Notes: generated from the sequence alone by a model not told the origin. Shown: positions 18,091-27,376, counted from the stretch's first letter. The stretch is DNA of 64,000 nt from Enterobacteriaceae bacterium UBA7338 (GCA_002480085.1 DKPJ01000014.1:124001-188000), one strand, 5' to 3'. Made by a program: numbers and translations.

Positions 18091-18114
18091 CGTTATATAC
18101 ATCGTAATATAACG
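18091..18114. promoter_or_regulatory. ModE operator of modABC
   Basis: CGTTATAT (18091-18098) and ATATAACG (18107-18114) are perfect inverted arms across 8 bases, matching the ModE consensus, 20 bases upstream of modA. Molybdate-bound ModE, encoded nearby, should repress the operon here. Confidence 0.9.
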
Positions 18115-18212
18115 ATAACCCTCGGGTTTTTACAGGGTTTATTTATACCGCTTAAGCAGTAACCCTGGGTAAAACAGATATCGGCATCGGGTAAAAAAGC
18201 TTGAATAGCAAA

Positions 18213-18232
18213 ACGCCCGCAGAAGCGGGCGT
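18213..18232 (-). terminator. acrZ terminator
   Basis: ACGCCCGC (18213-18220), loop AGAA, GCGGGCGT (18225-18232): a perfect 8-bp stem just after the acrZ stop on the minus strand, followed by TTTT in that direction. Confidence 0.75.
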
Positions 18233-18242
18233 CTTTAAGAAA

Positions 18243-18392
18243 CTAGCGGGACTCTCTGGACCGGTCTTTGTGGCCGATGCCGGAAAAAATATTGAACACT
18301 TCACCGAGGCCGTAGATTGCCCCCAGAATGATGGCCATCACCACGGGTACCATGATCACCGCGAATACCAGACTTTTCAATAACTCTAACAT
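18243..18392 (-). CDS. acrZ: AcrZ, small accessory protein of the AcrAB-TolC efflux pump
   Basis: A 49-residue inner-membrane protein, starting MLELLKSLVFAVIMVPVV and ending GHKDRSRESR. A single hydrophobic helix (about residues 7-29) is followed by a short polar tail. It binds AcrB and alters drug export in E. coli. Its place between modA and modE is conserved. Start ATG complement is at 18390-18392. Confidence 0.95.
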   Translation of the reverse strand: MLELLKSLVFAVIMVPVVMAIILGAIYGLGEVFNIFSGIGHKDRSRESR

Positions 18393-18519
18393 GGTCTACT
18401 CCAGATATAGTGAAGCTATCATTCTAACCTGGTCGCGCAGAATTACACGTCCCTTTTGTGCGATGCCCCTTGCAGCCGTGCGCAATTAGGTCACAATAAT
18501 CCTTTTGCAAGGATTGACT

Positions 18520-19308
18520 ATGCAGGCTGAAATCCTCCTTACCCTCCGGCTCCAGCAGCGGCTGTTTGCCGATCCCAGACGTATTACCCTCCTCAAACAG
18601 ATAGAACAGACCGGGTCCATCAGCCAGGGCGCGAAGAACGCCGGTATCAGCTACAAAAGCGCCTGGGACGCCATCAACGAGATGAACCAGCTCAGCGAGC
18701 AGCCCCTGGTCGATCGCGCTACCGGCGGCAAAGGCGGCGGCGGCGCGCAGCTTACGCGCTACGGCCAGCGGCTGATTCAGCTCTACGATCTGCTGGCGCA
18801 GATCCAGCAGAAAGCCTTCGACGTGCTCAGCGACGACGACGCCCTGCCACTTAACAGCCTGCTGGCGGCCATCTCCCGTTTCTCCCTGCAAACCAGCGCC
18901 CGCAACCAGTGGTTCGGCACGGTCACCGGCCGGGATCATACCCAGGTTCAGCAGCACGTGGATGTCCTGCTGGCGGACGGCACCACCCGGCTGAAGGTGG
19001 CCCTGACCGCCCGCAGCGGCGAACGTCTTGGGCTGGACGAGGGCAAAGAGGTGCTGGTGCTGTTAAAAGCCCCGTGGGTGAGCATCACTCAGGATAGCGC
19101 CGCTGCCGCCGGGGCCGATAACCAGCTGCCGGGGCGCATCAGCCATATCGAGCACGGCGAGGCGCAGAGCGAAGTGCTGATGACCCTGCCGGATGGCCAG
19201 ACGCTGTGCGCCACCGTCGCGCGGGAGCAGGCGGACCAGCTGGCACCAGAGAGCGAAGCGATCGCCTACTTCAACGCCGACCGGGTTATCATCGCTACCC
19301 TCTGCTAA
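18520..19308 (+). CDS. modE: Molybdate-dependent transcriptional regulator
   Basis: Represses modABC and activates molybdoenzyme genes when bound to molybdate. The N-terminal winged helix includes TGSISQGAKNAGISYKSAWDAINEMN. The C-terminal half carries two Mop domains, the second ending in the conserved ALC/IATLC-type terminus. ATG 18520 gives the E. coli length of 262 and lies 6 bases after CAAGGA. Confidence 0.97.
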   Translation: MQAEILLTLRLQQRLFADPRRITLLKQIEQTGSISQGAKNAGISYKSAWDAINEMNQLSEQPLVDRATGGKGGGGAQLTRYGQRLIQLYDLLAQIQQKAFDVLSDDDALPLNSLLAAISRFSLQTSARNQWFGTVTGRDHTQVQQHVDVLLADGTTRLKVALTARSGERLGLDEGKEVLVLLKAPWVSITQDSAAAAGADNQLPGRISHIEHGEAQSEVLMTLPDGQTLCATVAREQADQLAPESEAIAYFNADRVIIATLC

Positions 19309-19380
19309 GCCGCTGGCATTGACAATCCCGCCGCCAGCACGTATCTCTGTGCACTACTGCTGCAAAAAATGGGATACGTC

Positions 19381-20853
19381 ATGTCGTTATTGCATATTTC
19401 GCAAGGCACGTTTCGTCTTAGCGACACACGCACGCTGGCTATCAGCGACCTTACGCTGCGCGCCGGAGAGAGCTGGGCCTTTGTCGGCACCAACGGCAGC
19501 GGCAAATCGGCCCTTGCCAGGGCGCTGGCCGGTGAGCTTACTCTTCTGAAAGGGACGCGGGAGAGCACCTTTACCCGCGTCACCCGCCTCTCCTTTGAAC
19601 AGCTGCAAAAACTGGTCAGCGACGAGTGGCAGCGGAACAACACCGATCTGCTCAGCCCTGGCGAAGAGGATACTGGCCGCACCACGGCGCAGATTATCCA
19701 GGAGGAGGTGAACGATCCGACGCGCTGCGCCGAGCTGGCTGCCCGCTTCGGCATTAGCAGCCTGCTCGATCGCCGCTTTAAGTACCTCTCAACCGGCGAG
19801 ACGCGCAAAACCCTGCTCTGCCAGGCGCTGATGGCCGATCCCGAACTGCTGATTTTAGATGAGCCATTTGACGGGCTGGACGTGGACTCCCGCGCCCAGC
19901 TGGCAGAGCTGCTGGGTCAGCTCAATGCCCAGGGCATCACCCTCGCGCTGGTGCTTAACCGCTTCGATGAGATCCCGGATTTTGTCGAGAACGCCGGGGT
20001 GCTGGTGGACTGCACCCTGAGTGAGACCGGCGCAAAGCAGGCGTTGCTGGAGCAGGCCCTGATTGCCCAGCTGGCGCACAGCGAGACGCTGGCGGACATC
20101 ACCCTGCCGCCGCCGGATGAAACGCCTGCCCATCACCTGCTGGCAGCCGATGCGCCACGCATCGTGCTTAACGACGGCGTGGTCTCCTATAACGATCGCC
20201 CCATCATTAATCATCTGAGCTGGACCGTGGATCCCGGCGAGCACTGGCAGATTATCGGTCCCAACGGGGCGGGTAAATCGACGCTGCTTAACCTGATTAC
20301 CGGCGATCACCCCCAGGGCTACAGTAACGATCTCACTCTGTTTGGCATCCGCCGGGGCAGCGGCGAGACCATCTGGGATATCAAAAAGCATATCGGCTAC
20401 GTTAGCAGCAGCCTGCATCTGGAGTACCGGGTCAGCACCACGGTGCGTAACGTGATCCTCTCCGGCTATTTTGACTCGATTGGCATCTACCAGGCGGTGT
20501 CGGATAAGCAGCAGAAGCTGGTTCAGGGGTGGCTGGATATTTTGGGTATTGACGCCCGCACCGCCGACGCGCCTTTCCATAGCCTCTCCTGGGGACAGCA
20601 GCGGCTGGCCTTGATTGTCCGGGCGCTGGTGAAGCACCCTACCCTGCTGATCCTTGACGAGCCGTTACAGGGTCTGGATCCGCTCAATCGGCAGCTGGTT
20701 CGCCGCTTTGTTGACGTGCTGATAGGCCAGGGCGAAACCCAGCTGCTGTTTGTCTCCCACCATGCCCAGGATGCCCCTGCCTGTATTACTCATCGGCTGC
20801 ATTTTGTCCCCGAGGGTGATAGCTACGGGTATCAGATTGATGCGCTGGTCTAA
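19381..20853 (+). CDS. modF: ModF, tandem ABC ATPase
   Basis: Fusion of two ABC ATPase domains; linked to molybdate by position, but its exact role is unproven. First Walker A GTNGSGKS is at residues 36-43 and the second, GPNGAGKS, near 293-300. Both Walker B motifs (LLILDEPFDGLD, LLILDEPLQGLD) are intact. The first signature reads LSTGETRK and the second LSWGQQRL. Start 19381 gives 490 residues as in E. coli, with GGGA 6 bases upstream. Probably co-transcribed with modE. Confidence 0.95.
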   Translation: MSLLHISQGTFRLSDTRTLAISDLTLRAGESWAFVGTNGSGKSALARALAGELTLLKGTRESTFTRVTRLSFEQLQKLVSDEWQRNNTDLLSPGEEDTGRTTAQIIQEEVNDPTRCAELAARFGISSLLDRRFKYLSTGETRKTLLCQALMADPELLILDEPFDGLDVDSRAQLAELLGQLNAQGITLALVLNRFDEIPDFVENAGVLVDCTLSETGAKQALLEQALIAQLAHSETLADITLPPPDETPAHHLLAADAPRIVLNDGVVSYNDRPIINHLSWTVDPGEHWQIIGPNGAGKSTLLNLITGDHPQGYSNDLTLFGIRRGSGETIWDIKKHIGYVSSSLHLEYRVSTTVRNVILSGYFDSIGIYQAVSDKQQKLVQGWLDILGIDARTADAPFHSLSWGQQRLALIVRALVKHPTLLILDEPLQGLDPLNRQLVRRFVDVLIGQGETQLLFVSHHAQDAPACITHRLHFVPEGDSYGYQIDALV

Positions 20854-20889
20854 GCCATCTGACTGACAATTTTCAGACCAGGCGCAGGG

Positions 20890-20932
20890 TGTCGCTTTAA
20901 TTATTTGATTTTTAATCATATTTAAAGCGACA
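20890..20932. repeat. Long imperfect inverted repeat between modF and galE
   Basis: TGTCGCTTTAA (20890-20900) pairs with TTAAAGCGACA (20922-20932), and an inner TGATT/AATCA stem (20906-20910, 20914-20918) continues the hairpin. It could terminate modEF transcription or act on gal; the T-run is internal, so the role is open. Confidence 0.7.
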
Positions 20933-20951
20933 CACCCGCTGCGATCTTTTA

Positions 20952-20967
20952 GTGTAAGCGATTCCAC
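20952..20967. promoter_or_regulatory. gal external operator OE (GalR/GalS)
   Basis: GTGTAAGCGATTCCAC differs by one base from the E. coli OE. It is 113 bases from the internal operator, the same looping distance as in E. coli. Confidence 0.9.
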
Positions 20968-20975
20968 TAGTTTCG

Positions 20976-21013
20976 TTCATGTCACACTTTTTGCATCTCT
21001 GTTATGCTATCGT
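20976..21013 (+). promoter_or_regulatory. gal promoter region with CRP site
   Basis: The TTCATGTCACACTTTTTGCA segment (20976-20995) corresponds to the E. coli gal CRP site. Overlapping -10 elements TATGCT (21003-21008, P2-like) and TATCGT (21008-21013, P1-like) follow at the E. coli positions. Confidence 0.8.
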
Positions 21014-21045
21014 AATTAGATAACATAGGGTTAATGGAGCCAAAT

Positions 21046-22062
21046 ATGCGAGTTCTGGTTACAGGTGGTAGCGGTTACATTGGCAGTCATACCTGCGTAC
21101 AACTGCTGCAAAACGGCCACGATGTCGTTATCCTCGACAATCTCTGCAACAGCAAGCAGAGCGTGCTGCCAGTGATCGCCCGTCTGGGTGGCAAAGAGGC
21201 TACCTTTATCGAGGGTGATATCCGTAACGAAGCGCTGCTGACTGAAGTGCTGCACGACCATGCGATCGATACGGTGATCCACTTTGCTGGCCTGAAGGCC
21301 GTGGGTGAATCCGTGGCGAAGCCGCTGGAGTACTACGATAACAACGTTAACGGCACCCTGCGCCTGGTCGCTGCCATGCGCGCGGCTAACGTCAAAAACC
21401 TGATCTTTAGCTCATCGGCCACCGTCTACGGCGACCAGCCGAAGATCCCCTACGTGGAGAGCTTCCCCACCGGCACGCCGCAAAGCCCCTACGGCAAGAG
21501 CAAGCTGATGGTAGAGCAGATCCTTACCGACCTGCAAAAAGCTGACCCCGAGTGGAGCATCGCCCTGCTGCGCTACTTCAACCCGGTTGGCGCGCATCCG
21601 TCGGGGGATATGGGTGAAGATCCACAGGGCATCCCCAATAACCTGATGCCCTACATCGCCCAGGTAGCGGTGGGACGCCGCGACTCGCTGGCTATCTTTG
21701 GCAACGACTACCCCACCGAAGACGGCACCGGCGTGCGCGACTATATCCACGTGATGGATCTGGCCGACGGCCACGTCGCCGCCATGCAGACGCTGGCAGG
21801 CAGAGCCGGGGTGCATATCTATAACCTTGGCGCAGGCGTTGGCAGCAGCGTGCTGGACGTAGTAAACGCCTTCAGCAGAGCCTGCGGTAAACCAATTAAC
21901 TACCACTTTGCCCCGCGCCGCGAAGGCGATCTGCCCGCCTACTGGGCCGACGCCAGCCGCGCCGACAAAGAGCTGAACTGGCGCGTCACCCGCTCCCTTG
22001 AGGAGATGGCGCAGGATACCTGGCGCTGGCAGTCCCGCCACCCGCAGGGCTATGCGGATTAA
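21046..22062 (+). CDS. galE: UDP-glucose 4-epimerase
   Basis: Interconverts UDP-galactose and UDP-glucose in the Leloir pathway. NAD-binding TGGSGYIG is at residues 6-13, and the catalytic Ser124, Tyr149 and Lys153 (SPYGKSK) are all present. ATG 21046, preceded by GGAG, gives 338 residues as in E. coli. The internal GalR operator lies inside the first codons. First gene of galETKM. Confidence 0.98.
   Translation: MRVLVTGGSGYIGSHTCVQLLQNGHDVVILDNLCNSKQSVLPVIARLGGKEATFIEGDIRNEALLTEVLHDHAIDTVIHFAGLKAVGESVAKPLEYYDNNVNGTLRLVAAMRAANVKNLIFSSSATVYGDQPKIPYVESFPTGTPQSPYGKSKLMVEQILTDLQKADPEWSIALLRYFNPVGAHPSGDMGEDPQGIPNNLMPYIAQVAVGRRDSLAIFGNDYPTEDGTGVRDYIHVMDLADGHVAAMQTLAGRAGVHIYNLGAGVGSSVLDVVNAFSRACGKPINYHFAPRREGDLPAYWADASRADKELNWRVTRSLEEMAQDTWRWQSRHPQGYAD
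21065..21080. promoter_or_regulatory. gal internal operator OI
   Basis: GTGGTAGCGGTTACAT within galE is identical to the E. coli OI. With OE it would form the GalR/HU repression loop. Confidence 0.9.
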
Positions 22063-22072
22063 GGAGGATCCT

Positions 22073-23119
22073 ATGACACTGTTTAACCCGGTCGATCACC
22101 CCCATCGCCGTTACAATCCGCTGACCGGTCAGTGGATTCTGGTTTCACCTCATCGCGCCAAGCGTCCCTGGCAGGGCGCGCAGGAGACGCCGTCCCAGCA
22201 GAGCCTGCCGGCGCACGACCCGGACTGCTTCCTCTGCCCCGGCAACACCCGCGTCACCGGCGATAAAAACCCGGACTATACCGGCACCTTTGTGTTTACC
22301 AACGACTTTGCCGCGCTAATGAGCGATACGCCAGACGCACCGGAGAGCGACGATCCGCTGATGCGCTGCCAGAGCGCCCGCGGCGTCAGCCGGGTGATCT
22401 GCTTCTCGCCGGATCACAGCAAGACCCTGCCGGAGCTGAGCCTCCCGGCGCTGGAAGAGGTCGTCCAGACCTGGCAGGCGCAGACCGCCGAGCTGGGTGA
22501 GACCTACCCATGGGTGCAGGTGTTCGAGAACAAAGGGGCGGCGATGGGCTGCTCTAACCCGCATCCCCACGGCCAGGTGTGGGCCAACAGCTTCCTGCCC
22601 AATGAGATTGAGCGAGAAGACCGCCTGCAGCGGGACTATTTTGCCGCCAACGGTTCGCCGATGCTGCTGGACTACGTCAAGCGTGAGCAGGCCGACGGCA
22701 GCCGCACCGTGGTCGAGACCGAGCACTGGCTGGCGGTGGTGCCCTACTGGGCGGCGTGGCCGTTTGAGACGCTGCTGCTGCCGAAAGCGGCGGTGCTGCG
22801 CATCACCGATCTCAGCGACGACCAGCGCAGCGACCTCGCTCTGGCCCTGAAAAAATTGACCAGCCGCTATGACAACCTGTTCCAGTGCTCTTTCCCCTAC
22901 TCCATGGGCTGGCACGGGGCACCGTTTAACGGCGAAGAAAATTCACACTGGCAGCTGCACGCCCACTTCTACCCGCCGCTGCTGCGCTCCGCGACGGTGC
23001 GCAAGTTTATGGTCGGCTACGAAATGCTGGCGGAGACCCAGCGCGATCTGACGGCGGAACAGGCCGCCGAACGTCTGCGGGCGGTCAGTGATATCCATTT
23101 TCGTGAATCAGGAGTTTAA
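22073..23119 (+). CDS. galT: Galactose-1-phosphate uridylyltransferase
   Basis: Transfers UMP between UDP-glucose and galactose 1-phosphate. The active-site His-Pro-His is at 164-166, His166 being the nucleophile. Metal-site cysteines CFLC are at 52-55. The ATG at 22073 follows a strong AAGGAGGAT and gives the E. coli length of 348. It begins 10 bases after galE. Confidence 0.98.
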   Translation: MTLFNPVDHPHRRYNPLTGQWILVSPHRAKRPWQGAQETPSQQSLPAHDPDCFLCPGNTRVTGDKNPDYTGTFVFTNDFAALMSDTPDAPESDDPLMRCQSARGVSRVICFSPDHSKTLPELSLPALEEVVQTWQAQTAELGETYPWVQVFENKGAAMGCSNPHPHGQVWANSFLPNEIEREDRLQRDYFAANGSPMLLDYVKREQADGSRTVVETEHWLAVVPYWAAWPFETLLLPKAAVLRITDLSDDQRSDLALALKKLTSRYDNLFQCSFPYSMGWHGAPFNGEENSHWQLHAHFYPPLLRSATVRKFMVGYEMLAETQRDLTAEQAAERLRAVSDIHFRESGV

Positions 23120-23121
23120 GC

Positions 23122-24270
23122 ATGAGTCTGAAAGAAAAAACACAATCTCTGTTTGCTGAGAAGTTCGGCTACCCTGCCACGCATACGTTTCAGGCTCCGG
23201 GCCGTGTCAACCTGATCGGCGAACATACCGACTATAACGACGGCTTCGTGCTGCCGTGCGCCATCGACTACCAGACGGCGATCAGCGCCGCGCCGCGTAC
23301 GGATCGTACCGTGCGCGTTATCGCCGCCGATTATGACAACCAGACCGATGAGTTCTCCCTCGATGCGCCGATCCTCGCGCACGATACTCAGCAGTGGTCG
23401 AACTACGTTCGTGGCGTGGTGAAGCACCTGCAGAACCGCGACAAAAGCTTTGGCGGTGCGGATCTGGTGATCAGCGGTAACGTGCCGCAGGGCGCGGGCC
23501 TAAGCTCGTCGGCCTCGCTGGAGGTCGCCGTGGGTACGGTCTTCCAGCAGCTCTATCACCTGCCGCTGGACGGGGCGCAGATTGCCCTCAACGGCCAGGA
23601 GGCGGAGAACCAGTTCGTCGGCTGCAACTGCGGCATCATGGACCAGCTGATCTCTGCCCTCGGCAAAAAAGATCACGCTCTGCTGCTCGACTGCCGCACG
23701 CTGGGCACCCGCGCGGTCTCCATGCCGCAGGGCGTGGCGGTGATCATCATCAACAGCAACTTTAAACGTACCCTGGTAGGCAGCGAATACAACACCCGCC
23801 GCGAGCAGTGTGAAACCGGGGCGCGCTTCTTCCAGCAGCCTGCCCTGCGCGACGTCTCCCTGAAGCAGTTCAACGCCGTGGCCAACGAGCTGGATCCGCT
23901 CGTGGCTAAACGCGTGCGTCACGTGCTAACCGAGAACCAGCGCACCGTAGAAGCGGCCGACGCGCTGGAGAGAGGCGATCTGCAGCGGATGGGCGAGCTG
24001 ATGGCCGCCTCCCACGCCTCCATGCGCGATGATTTCGAGATCACCGTGCCGCAGATCGACACCCTGGTGGAGATTGTTAAAGAGACTATCGGCGATAAAG
24101 GCGGCGTGCGCATGACCGGCGGCGGCTTTGGCGGCTGCATCGTGGCGTTGGTGCCGGAAGATCTGGTTTCCCAGGTTCAGGAGGCCGTGGCGGCACAGTA
24201 TGAAGCCAAAACCGGCATCAAAGAGACCTTCTACGTCTGCAAAGCATCAGAGGGGGCCGGACAGTGCTAA
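23122..24270 (+). CDS. galK: Galactokinase
   Basis: Phosphorylates galactose at C1 with ATP. GHMP-kinase motifs are seen: the signature GRVNLIGEHTDYNDGFVLP near residues 20-38, the ATP loop PQGAGLSSSASLEVA near 120-135, and a C-terminal GGGFGGCIVALV. Length 382 equals E. coli GalK. It starts 2 bases after galT. Confidence 0.98.
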   Translation: MSLKEKTQSLFAEKFGYPATHTFQAPGRVNLIGEHTDYNDGFVLPCAIDYQTAISAAPRTDRTVRVIAADYDNQTDEFSLDAPILAHDTQQWSNYVRGVVKHLQNRDKSFGGADLVISGNVPQGAGLSSSASLEVAVGTVFQQLYHLPLDGAQIALNGQEAENQFVGCNCGIMDQLISALGKKDHALLLDCRTLGTRAVSMPQGVAVIIINSNFKRTLVGSEYNTRREQCETGARFFQQPALRDVSLKQFNAVANELDPLVAKRVRHVLTENQRTVEAADALERGDLQRMGELMAASHASMRDDFEITVPQIDTLVEIVKETIGDKGGVRMTGGGFGGCIVALVPEDLVSQVQEAVAAQYEAKTGIKETFYVCKASEGAGQC

Positions 24271-25304
24271 ACGAAACCCCTGCGCTGGCCCCAGACGGGC
24301 TGGCATACCGTTTAATTACCCTGCGCAACGGCGCAGGGATGGTGGTTACCCTGATGGACTGGGGCGCGACCCTGCTCTCCGCCCGCGTGCCGATGCCGGA
24401 CGGCTCGGTGCGTGAAACGCTGCTGGGCTGCAATACGCCCGAGCGCTACGTGGAGCAGACCGCCTATCTGGGTGCATCGGTGGGCCGCTATGCTAACCGC
24501 ATCGCCAAAAGTCGCTTCACGCTGGATGGGCAGAGCTACTCGCTGCTGCCGAGCCAGGGTGAAAACCAGCTCCACGGTGGGCCGGAGGGCTTTGATAAGC
24601 GCCGCTGGCGCATCGTGCGTAAGAATGACAGCGAAGCGCTGCTGAGCCTGAACTCCCCCGACGGCGACCAGGGCTTCCCTGGTAACCTCAGCGCCAGCGC
24701 CCTCTTCCGCCTGACGGAGGATAACCGCATCACGATTGAGTATCGCGCCACCGTGGATAAACCCTGCCCGGTAAACCTGACCAATCACGCCTATTTCAAC
24801 CTTAACGGCGTGCAGTCGGACGTGCGTGACCATCAGCTGCAGCTGCTGGCCGATGCGTATCTACCGGTGGACGAAACCGGGATCCCTTATCAGGCGCTGA
24901 AGGCGGTTGAGGGCACCAGCTTTGACTTCCGGCAGCCGAAAACCATCGCGGATGATTTCCTTCAGGACGACGACCAGCGGAAGGTGAAGGGGTACGATCA
25001 CGCCTTCCTGCTGCAGGCGAAGGGCGATGCCAGCCAGCCTGCAGCGCACCTCTGGTCGGCGGACAGGAAGCTGCAGATGAGCGTCTATACCACCGCGCCA
25101 GCGCTGCAGTTCTACTCCGGCAACTATCTCGAAGGCACACCTGCCCGCGAGCAGGGCGAGTACAGCGCGTATCAGGGGCTGGCTCTGGAGAGCGAGTTCC
25201 TGCCGGATAGCCCGAACCATCCGGAGTATCCGCAGCCTGACGCCATCCTGCGCCCGGGTGCGGAGTATGTGAGCCTGACCGAATATCAGTTTATTCCGCA
25301 GTAG
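24264..25304 (+). CDS. galM: Galactose mutarotase (aldose 1-epimerase)
   Basis: Interconverts alpha and beta anomers of galactose, feeding GalK. The 346 residues align with E. coli GalM throughout; the active-site segments NQLHGGPEGFDKR and LTNHAYFNL carry the catalytic histidines. The start is GTG, overlapping the galK stop by 7 bases. Confidence 0.97.
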   Translation: MLNETPALAPDGLAYRLITLRNGAGMVVTLMDWGATLLSARVPMPDGSVRETLLGCNTPERYVEQTAYLGASVGRYANRIAKSRFTLDGQSYSLLPSQGENQLHGGPEGFDKRRWRIVRKNDSEALLSLNSPDGDQGFPGNLSASALFRLTEDNRITIEYRATVDKPCPVNLTNHAYFNLNGVQSDVRDHQLQLLADAYLPVDETGIPYQALKAVEGTSFDFRQPKTIADDFLQDDDQRKVKGYDHAFLLQAKGDASQPAAHLWSADRKLQMSVYTTAPALQFYSGNYLEGTPAREQGEYSAYQGLALESEFLPDSPNHPEYPQPDAILRPGAEYVSLTEYQFIPQ

Positions 25305-25312
25305 TTGGATAC

Positions 25313-25341
25313 GCCCGGCGGCGCTACGCTTGCCGGGCCTA
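25313..25341. repeat. REP-like palindrome after galM
   Basis: GCCCGGC (25313-25319) and GCCGGGC (25332-25338), nine bases after the galM stop, with the REP-type loop GGCGCTACGCTT. Confidence 0.75.
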
Positions 25342-25487
25342 CAGGCAAATATTTGCCCATCCTGCTGAAATAAGCATCGTTTACGGACAAAATCCTAACC
25401 CCGATTTCACAAGCATCTTACACTGCGCCACTATTTTCGCTATGGTAATGGTTATGCGTTGCCGCTGGCGTCGTCACGGCAATATAA

Positions 25488-25502
25488 TGAGAATTGTTAT
25501 CA
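25488..25502. promoter_or_regulatory. Fur box upstream of gpmA
   Basis: TGAGAATTGTTATCA matches the 7-1-7 Fur consensus TGATAATNATTATCA at 13 of 15 positions. It is 28 bases before the gpmA start. gpmA is a Fur target in E. coli. Confidence 0.8.
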
Positions 25503-25529
25503 TTCAATCAGGTTTATTAAGGAGAGAGT

Positions 25530-26282
25530 ATGGCTGTTACTAAGCTCGTTCTGGTTCGTCATGGCGAAAGCCAGTGGAACAATGAAAACCGCTTCACCGG
25601 CTGGTACGATGTTGACCTGTCCGAGAAAGGCGTAGGCGAAGCGAAATCAGCAGGTAAGCTGCTGAAAGACGAAGGCTTTAGCTTTGATTTTGCCTACACT
25701 TCCGTGCTGAAACGCGCCATCCACACCCTGTGGAACGTCCTTGATGAACTCGATCAGGCCTGGCTGCCGGTAGAGAAGTCCTGGAAACTGAACGAGCGTC
25801 ACTACGGCGCGCTGCAGGGCCTGAACAAAGCGGAAACCGCTGAGAAGTACGGTGACGAGCAGGTCAAGCAGTGGCGTCGCGGCTTCGCAGTGACCCCACC
25901 GGCGCTGACCAAAGACGACGAGCGCTTCCCGGGCCACGATCCGCGTTACGCTTCTCTGACCGAGCAGGAGCTACCGCTGACCGAGAGCCTGGCGCTGACC
26001 ATCGATCGCGTTATCCCTTACTGGAATGAAACCATTCTGCCGCGCCTGAAAAGCGGCGAGCGCGTGATCATTGCCGCTCACGGTAACTCCCTGCGTGCGC
26101 TGGTGAAGTACCTCGACAACATGGGTGAAGATGAGATCCTTGAGCTGAACATTCCGACCGGTGTACCGCTGGTGTATGAGTTCGACGAAAACTTCAAGCC
26201 GATCAAACACTACTATCTGGGCAACGCTGACGAAATCGCTGCAAAAGCGGCGGCGGTAGCAAACCAGGGTAAAGCGAAGTAA
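25530..26282 (+). CDS. gpmA: 2,3-bisphosphoglycerate-dependent phosphoglycerate mutase
   Basis: Interconverts 3- and 2-phosphoglycerate in glycolysis. The phosphohistidine is His11 in VRHGESQWN, and AAHGNSLRALVKYL carries the second active-site His. Length 250 equals E. coli GpmA. The start follows AAGGAGAG and a Fur box. Confidence 0.98.
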   Translation: MAVTKLVLVRHGESQWNNENRFTGWYDVDLSEKGVGEAKSAGKLLKDEGFSFDFAYTSVLKRAIHTLWNVLDELDQAWLPVEKSWKLNERHYGALQGLNKAETAEKYGDEQVKQWRRGFAVTPPALTKDDERFPGHDPRYASLTEQELPLTESLALTIDRVIPYWNETILPRLKSGERVIIAAHGNSLRALVKYLDNMGEDEILELNIPTGVPLVYEFDENFKPIKHYYLGNADEIAAKAAAVANQGKAK

Positions 26283-26291
26283 TGAATACGT

Positions 26292-26316
26292 GCCCGGCGG
26301 CATAACGCTGCCGGGC
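26292..26316. terminator. Shared hairpin between gpmA and aroG (REP-like)
   Basis: GCCCGGC (26292-26298) pairs with GCCGGGC (26310-26316) in the 41-base gap between convergent gpmA and aroG. It has REP character and no strong T-run. Confidence 0.6.
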
Positions 26317-26323
26317 ATGATTA

Positions 26324-27376
26324 TCAACCGCGACGCGCTTTCACCGCGTTAGCCAGCTGACGCAGAATAGCGTCGGTATCTTCCCAGCCGATGCAGGCAT
26401 CCGTCACGCTCTTGCCATAGACCAGCGGCTCACCACTCTCCAGACTCTGGTTACCCTCCACCAGATGGCTCTCAATCATTACGCCAATCACCGCTTTCTC
26501 GCCGCCGGCAATCTGCTGACAGACGTCTTCACCTACGGTCATCTGCTTCTTGAACTGCTTGCTGGAGTTGGCATGGCTGAAGTCGATCATCACCTGCGGC
26601 GCCAGCCCTGCCTTTTCCAGCCCCTGCTTCACCTCTGCAACGTGCTTCGCGCTGTAGTTCGGCTCTTTGCCGCCGCGCAGGATGATATGGCAGTCGCCGT
26701 TACCGCTGGTGTTCACAATCGCCGAGTGTCCCCACTTGGTGACGGAGAGGAAGCAGTGCGGCGCACCGGCAGCGTTGATGGCGTCAATCGCCACCTTGAT
26801 GGTGCCATCGGTACCGTTTTTGAAGCCTACCGGACAGGAGAGTCCGGACGCCAGCTCGCGATGCACCTGAGACTCGGTGGTGCGCGCGCCAATGGCGCCC
26901 CAGCTCATCAGATCGGCAACGTACTGCGGGGTGATCATATCGAGGAACTCCCCCGCCGCTGGCAGGCCGCTGTCGTTGATCTCCAGCAGCAGCTTGCGGG
27001 CGATGCGCAGGCCGTCATTGATCTGGAAGCTGTTATCCATATGCGGATCGTTAATCAGCCCCTTCCAGCCCACGGTGGTACGCGGCTTTTCAAAATAGAC
27101 GCGCATGACGATCTCAAGCTCGCCCTTCAGCTCTTCGCGCAGGGTCAGCAGGCGGGCAGCATACTCTCTGGCCGCCGCCGGATCGTGAATCGAACAGGGT
27201 CCAATCACCACCAGCAGGCGATCGTCGCTGCCTTTAAGGATTTTATGGATCGCCTTACGGGCATGCGACACCGTATTGGCTGCGGTCTCCGTCGCCGGGA
27301 ATTTCTCCAGCAGCGCGACTGGGGGTAACAGTTCGTTAATCTCTTTAATGCGTAAATCGTCGTTCTGATAATTCAT
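26324..27376 (-). CDS. aroG: 3-deoxy-7-phosphoheptulonate synthase, Phe-sensitive
   Basis: First enzyme of the shikimate pathway: condenses PEP with erythrose 4-phosphate. The MNYQNDDLRIKEINELLPP N-terminus and the rest match E. coli AroG closely at the same length (350), identifying the Phe-inhibited isozyme rather than AroF or AroH. GPCSIHD and KPRTTVGWKG are active-site loops. The upstream in-frame extension has no family support. A perfect TyrR box lies 72 bases upstream. Confidence 0.97.
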   Translation of the reverse strand: MNYQNDDLRIKEINELLPPVALLEKFPATETAANTVSHARKAIHKILKGSDDRLLVVIGPCSIHDPAAAREYAARLLTLREELKGELEIVMRVYFEKPRTTVGWKGLINDPHMDNSFQINDGLRIARKLLLEINDSGLPAAGEFLDMITPQYVADLMSWGAIGARTTESQVHRELASGLSCPVGFKNGTDGTIKVAIDAINAAGAPHCFLSVTKWGHSAIVNTSGNGDCHIILRGGKEPNYSAKHVAEVKQGLEKAGLAPQVMIDFSHANSSKQFKKQMTVGEDVCQQIAGGEKAVIGVMIESHLVEGNQSLESGEPLVYGKSVTDACIGWEDTDAILRQLANAVKARRG

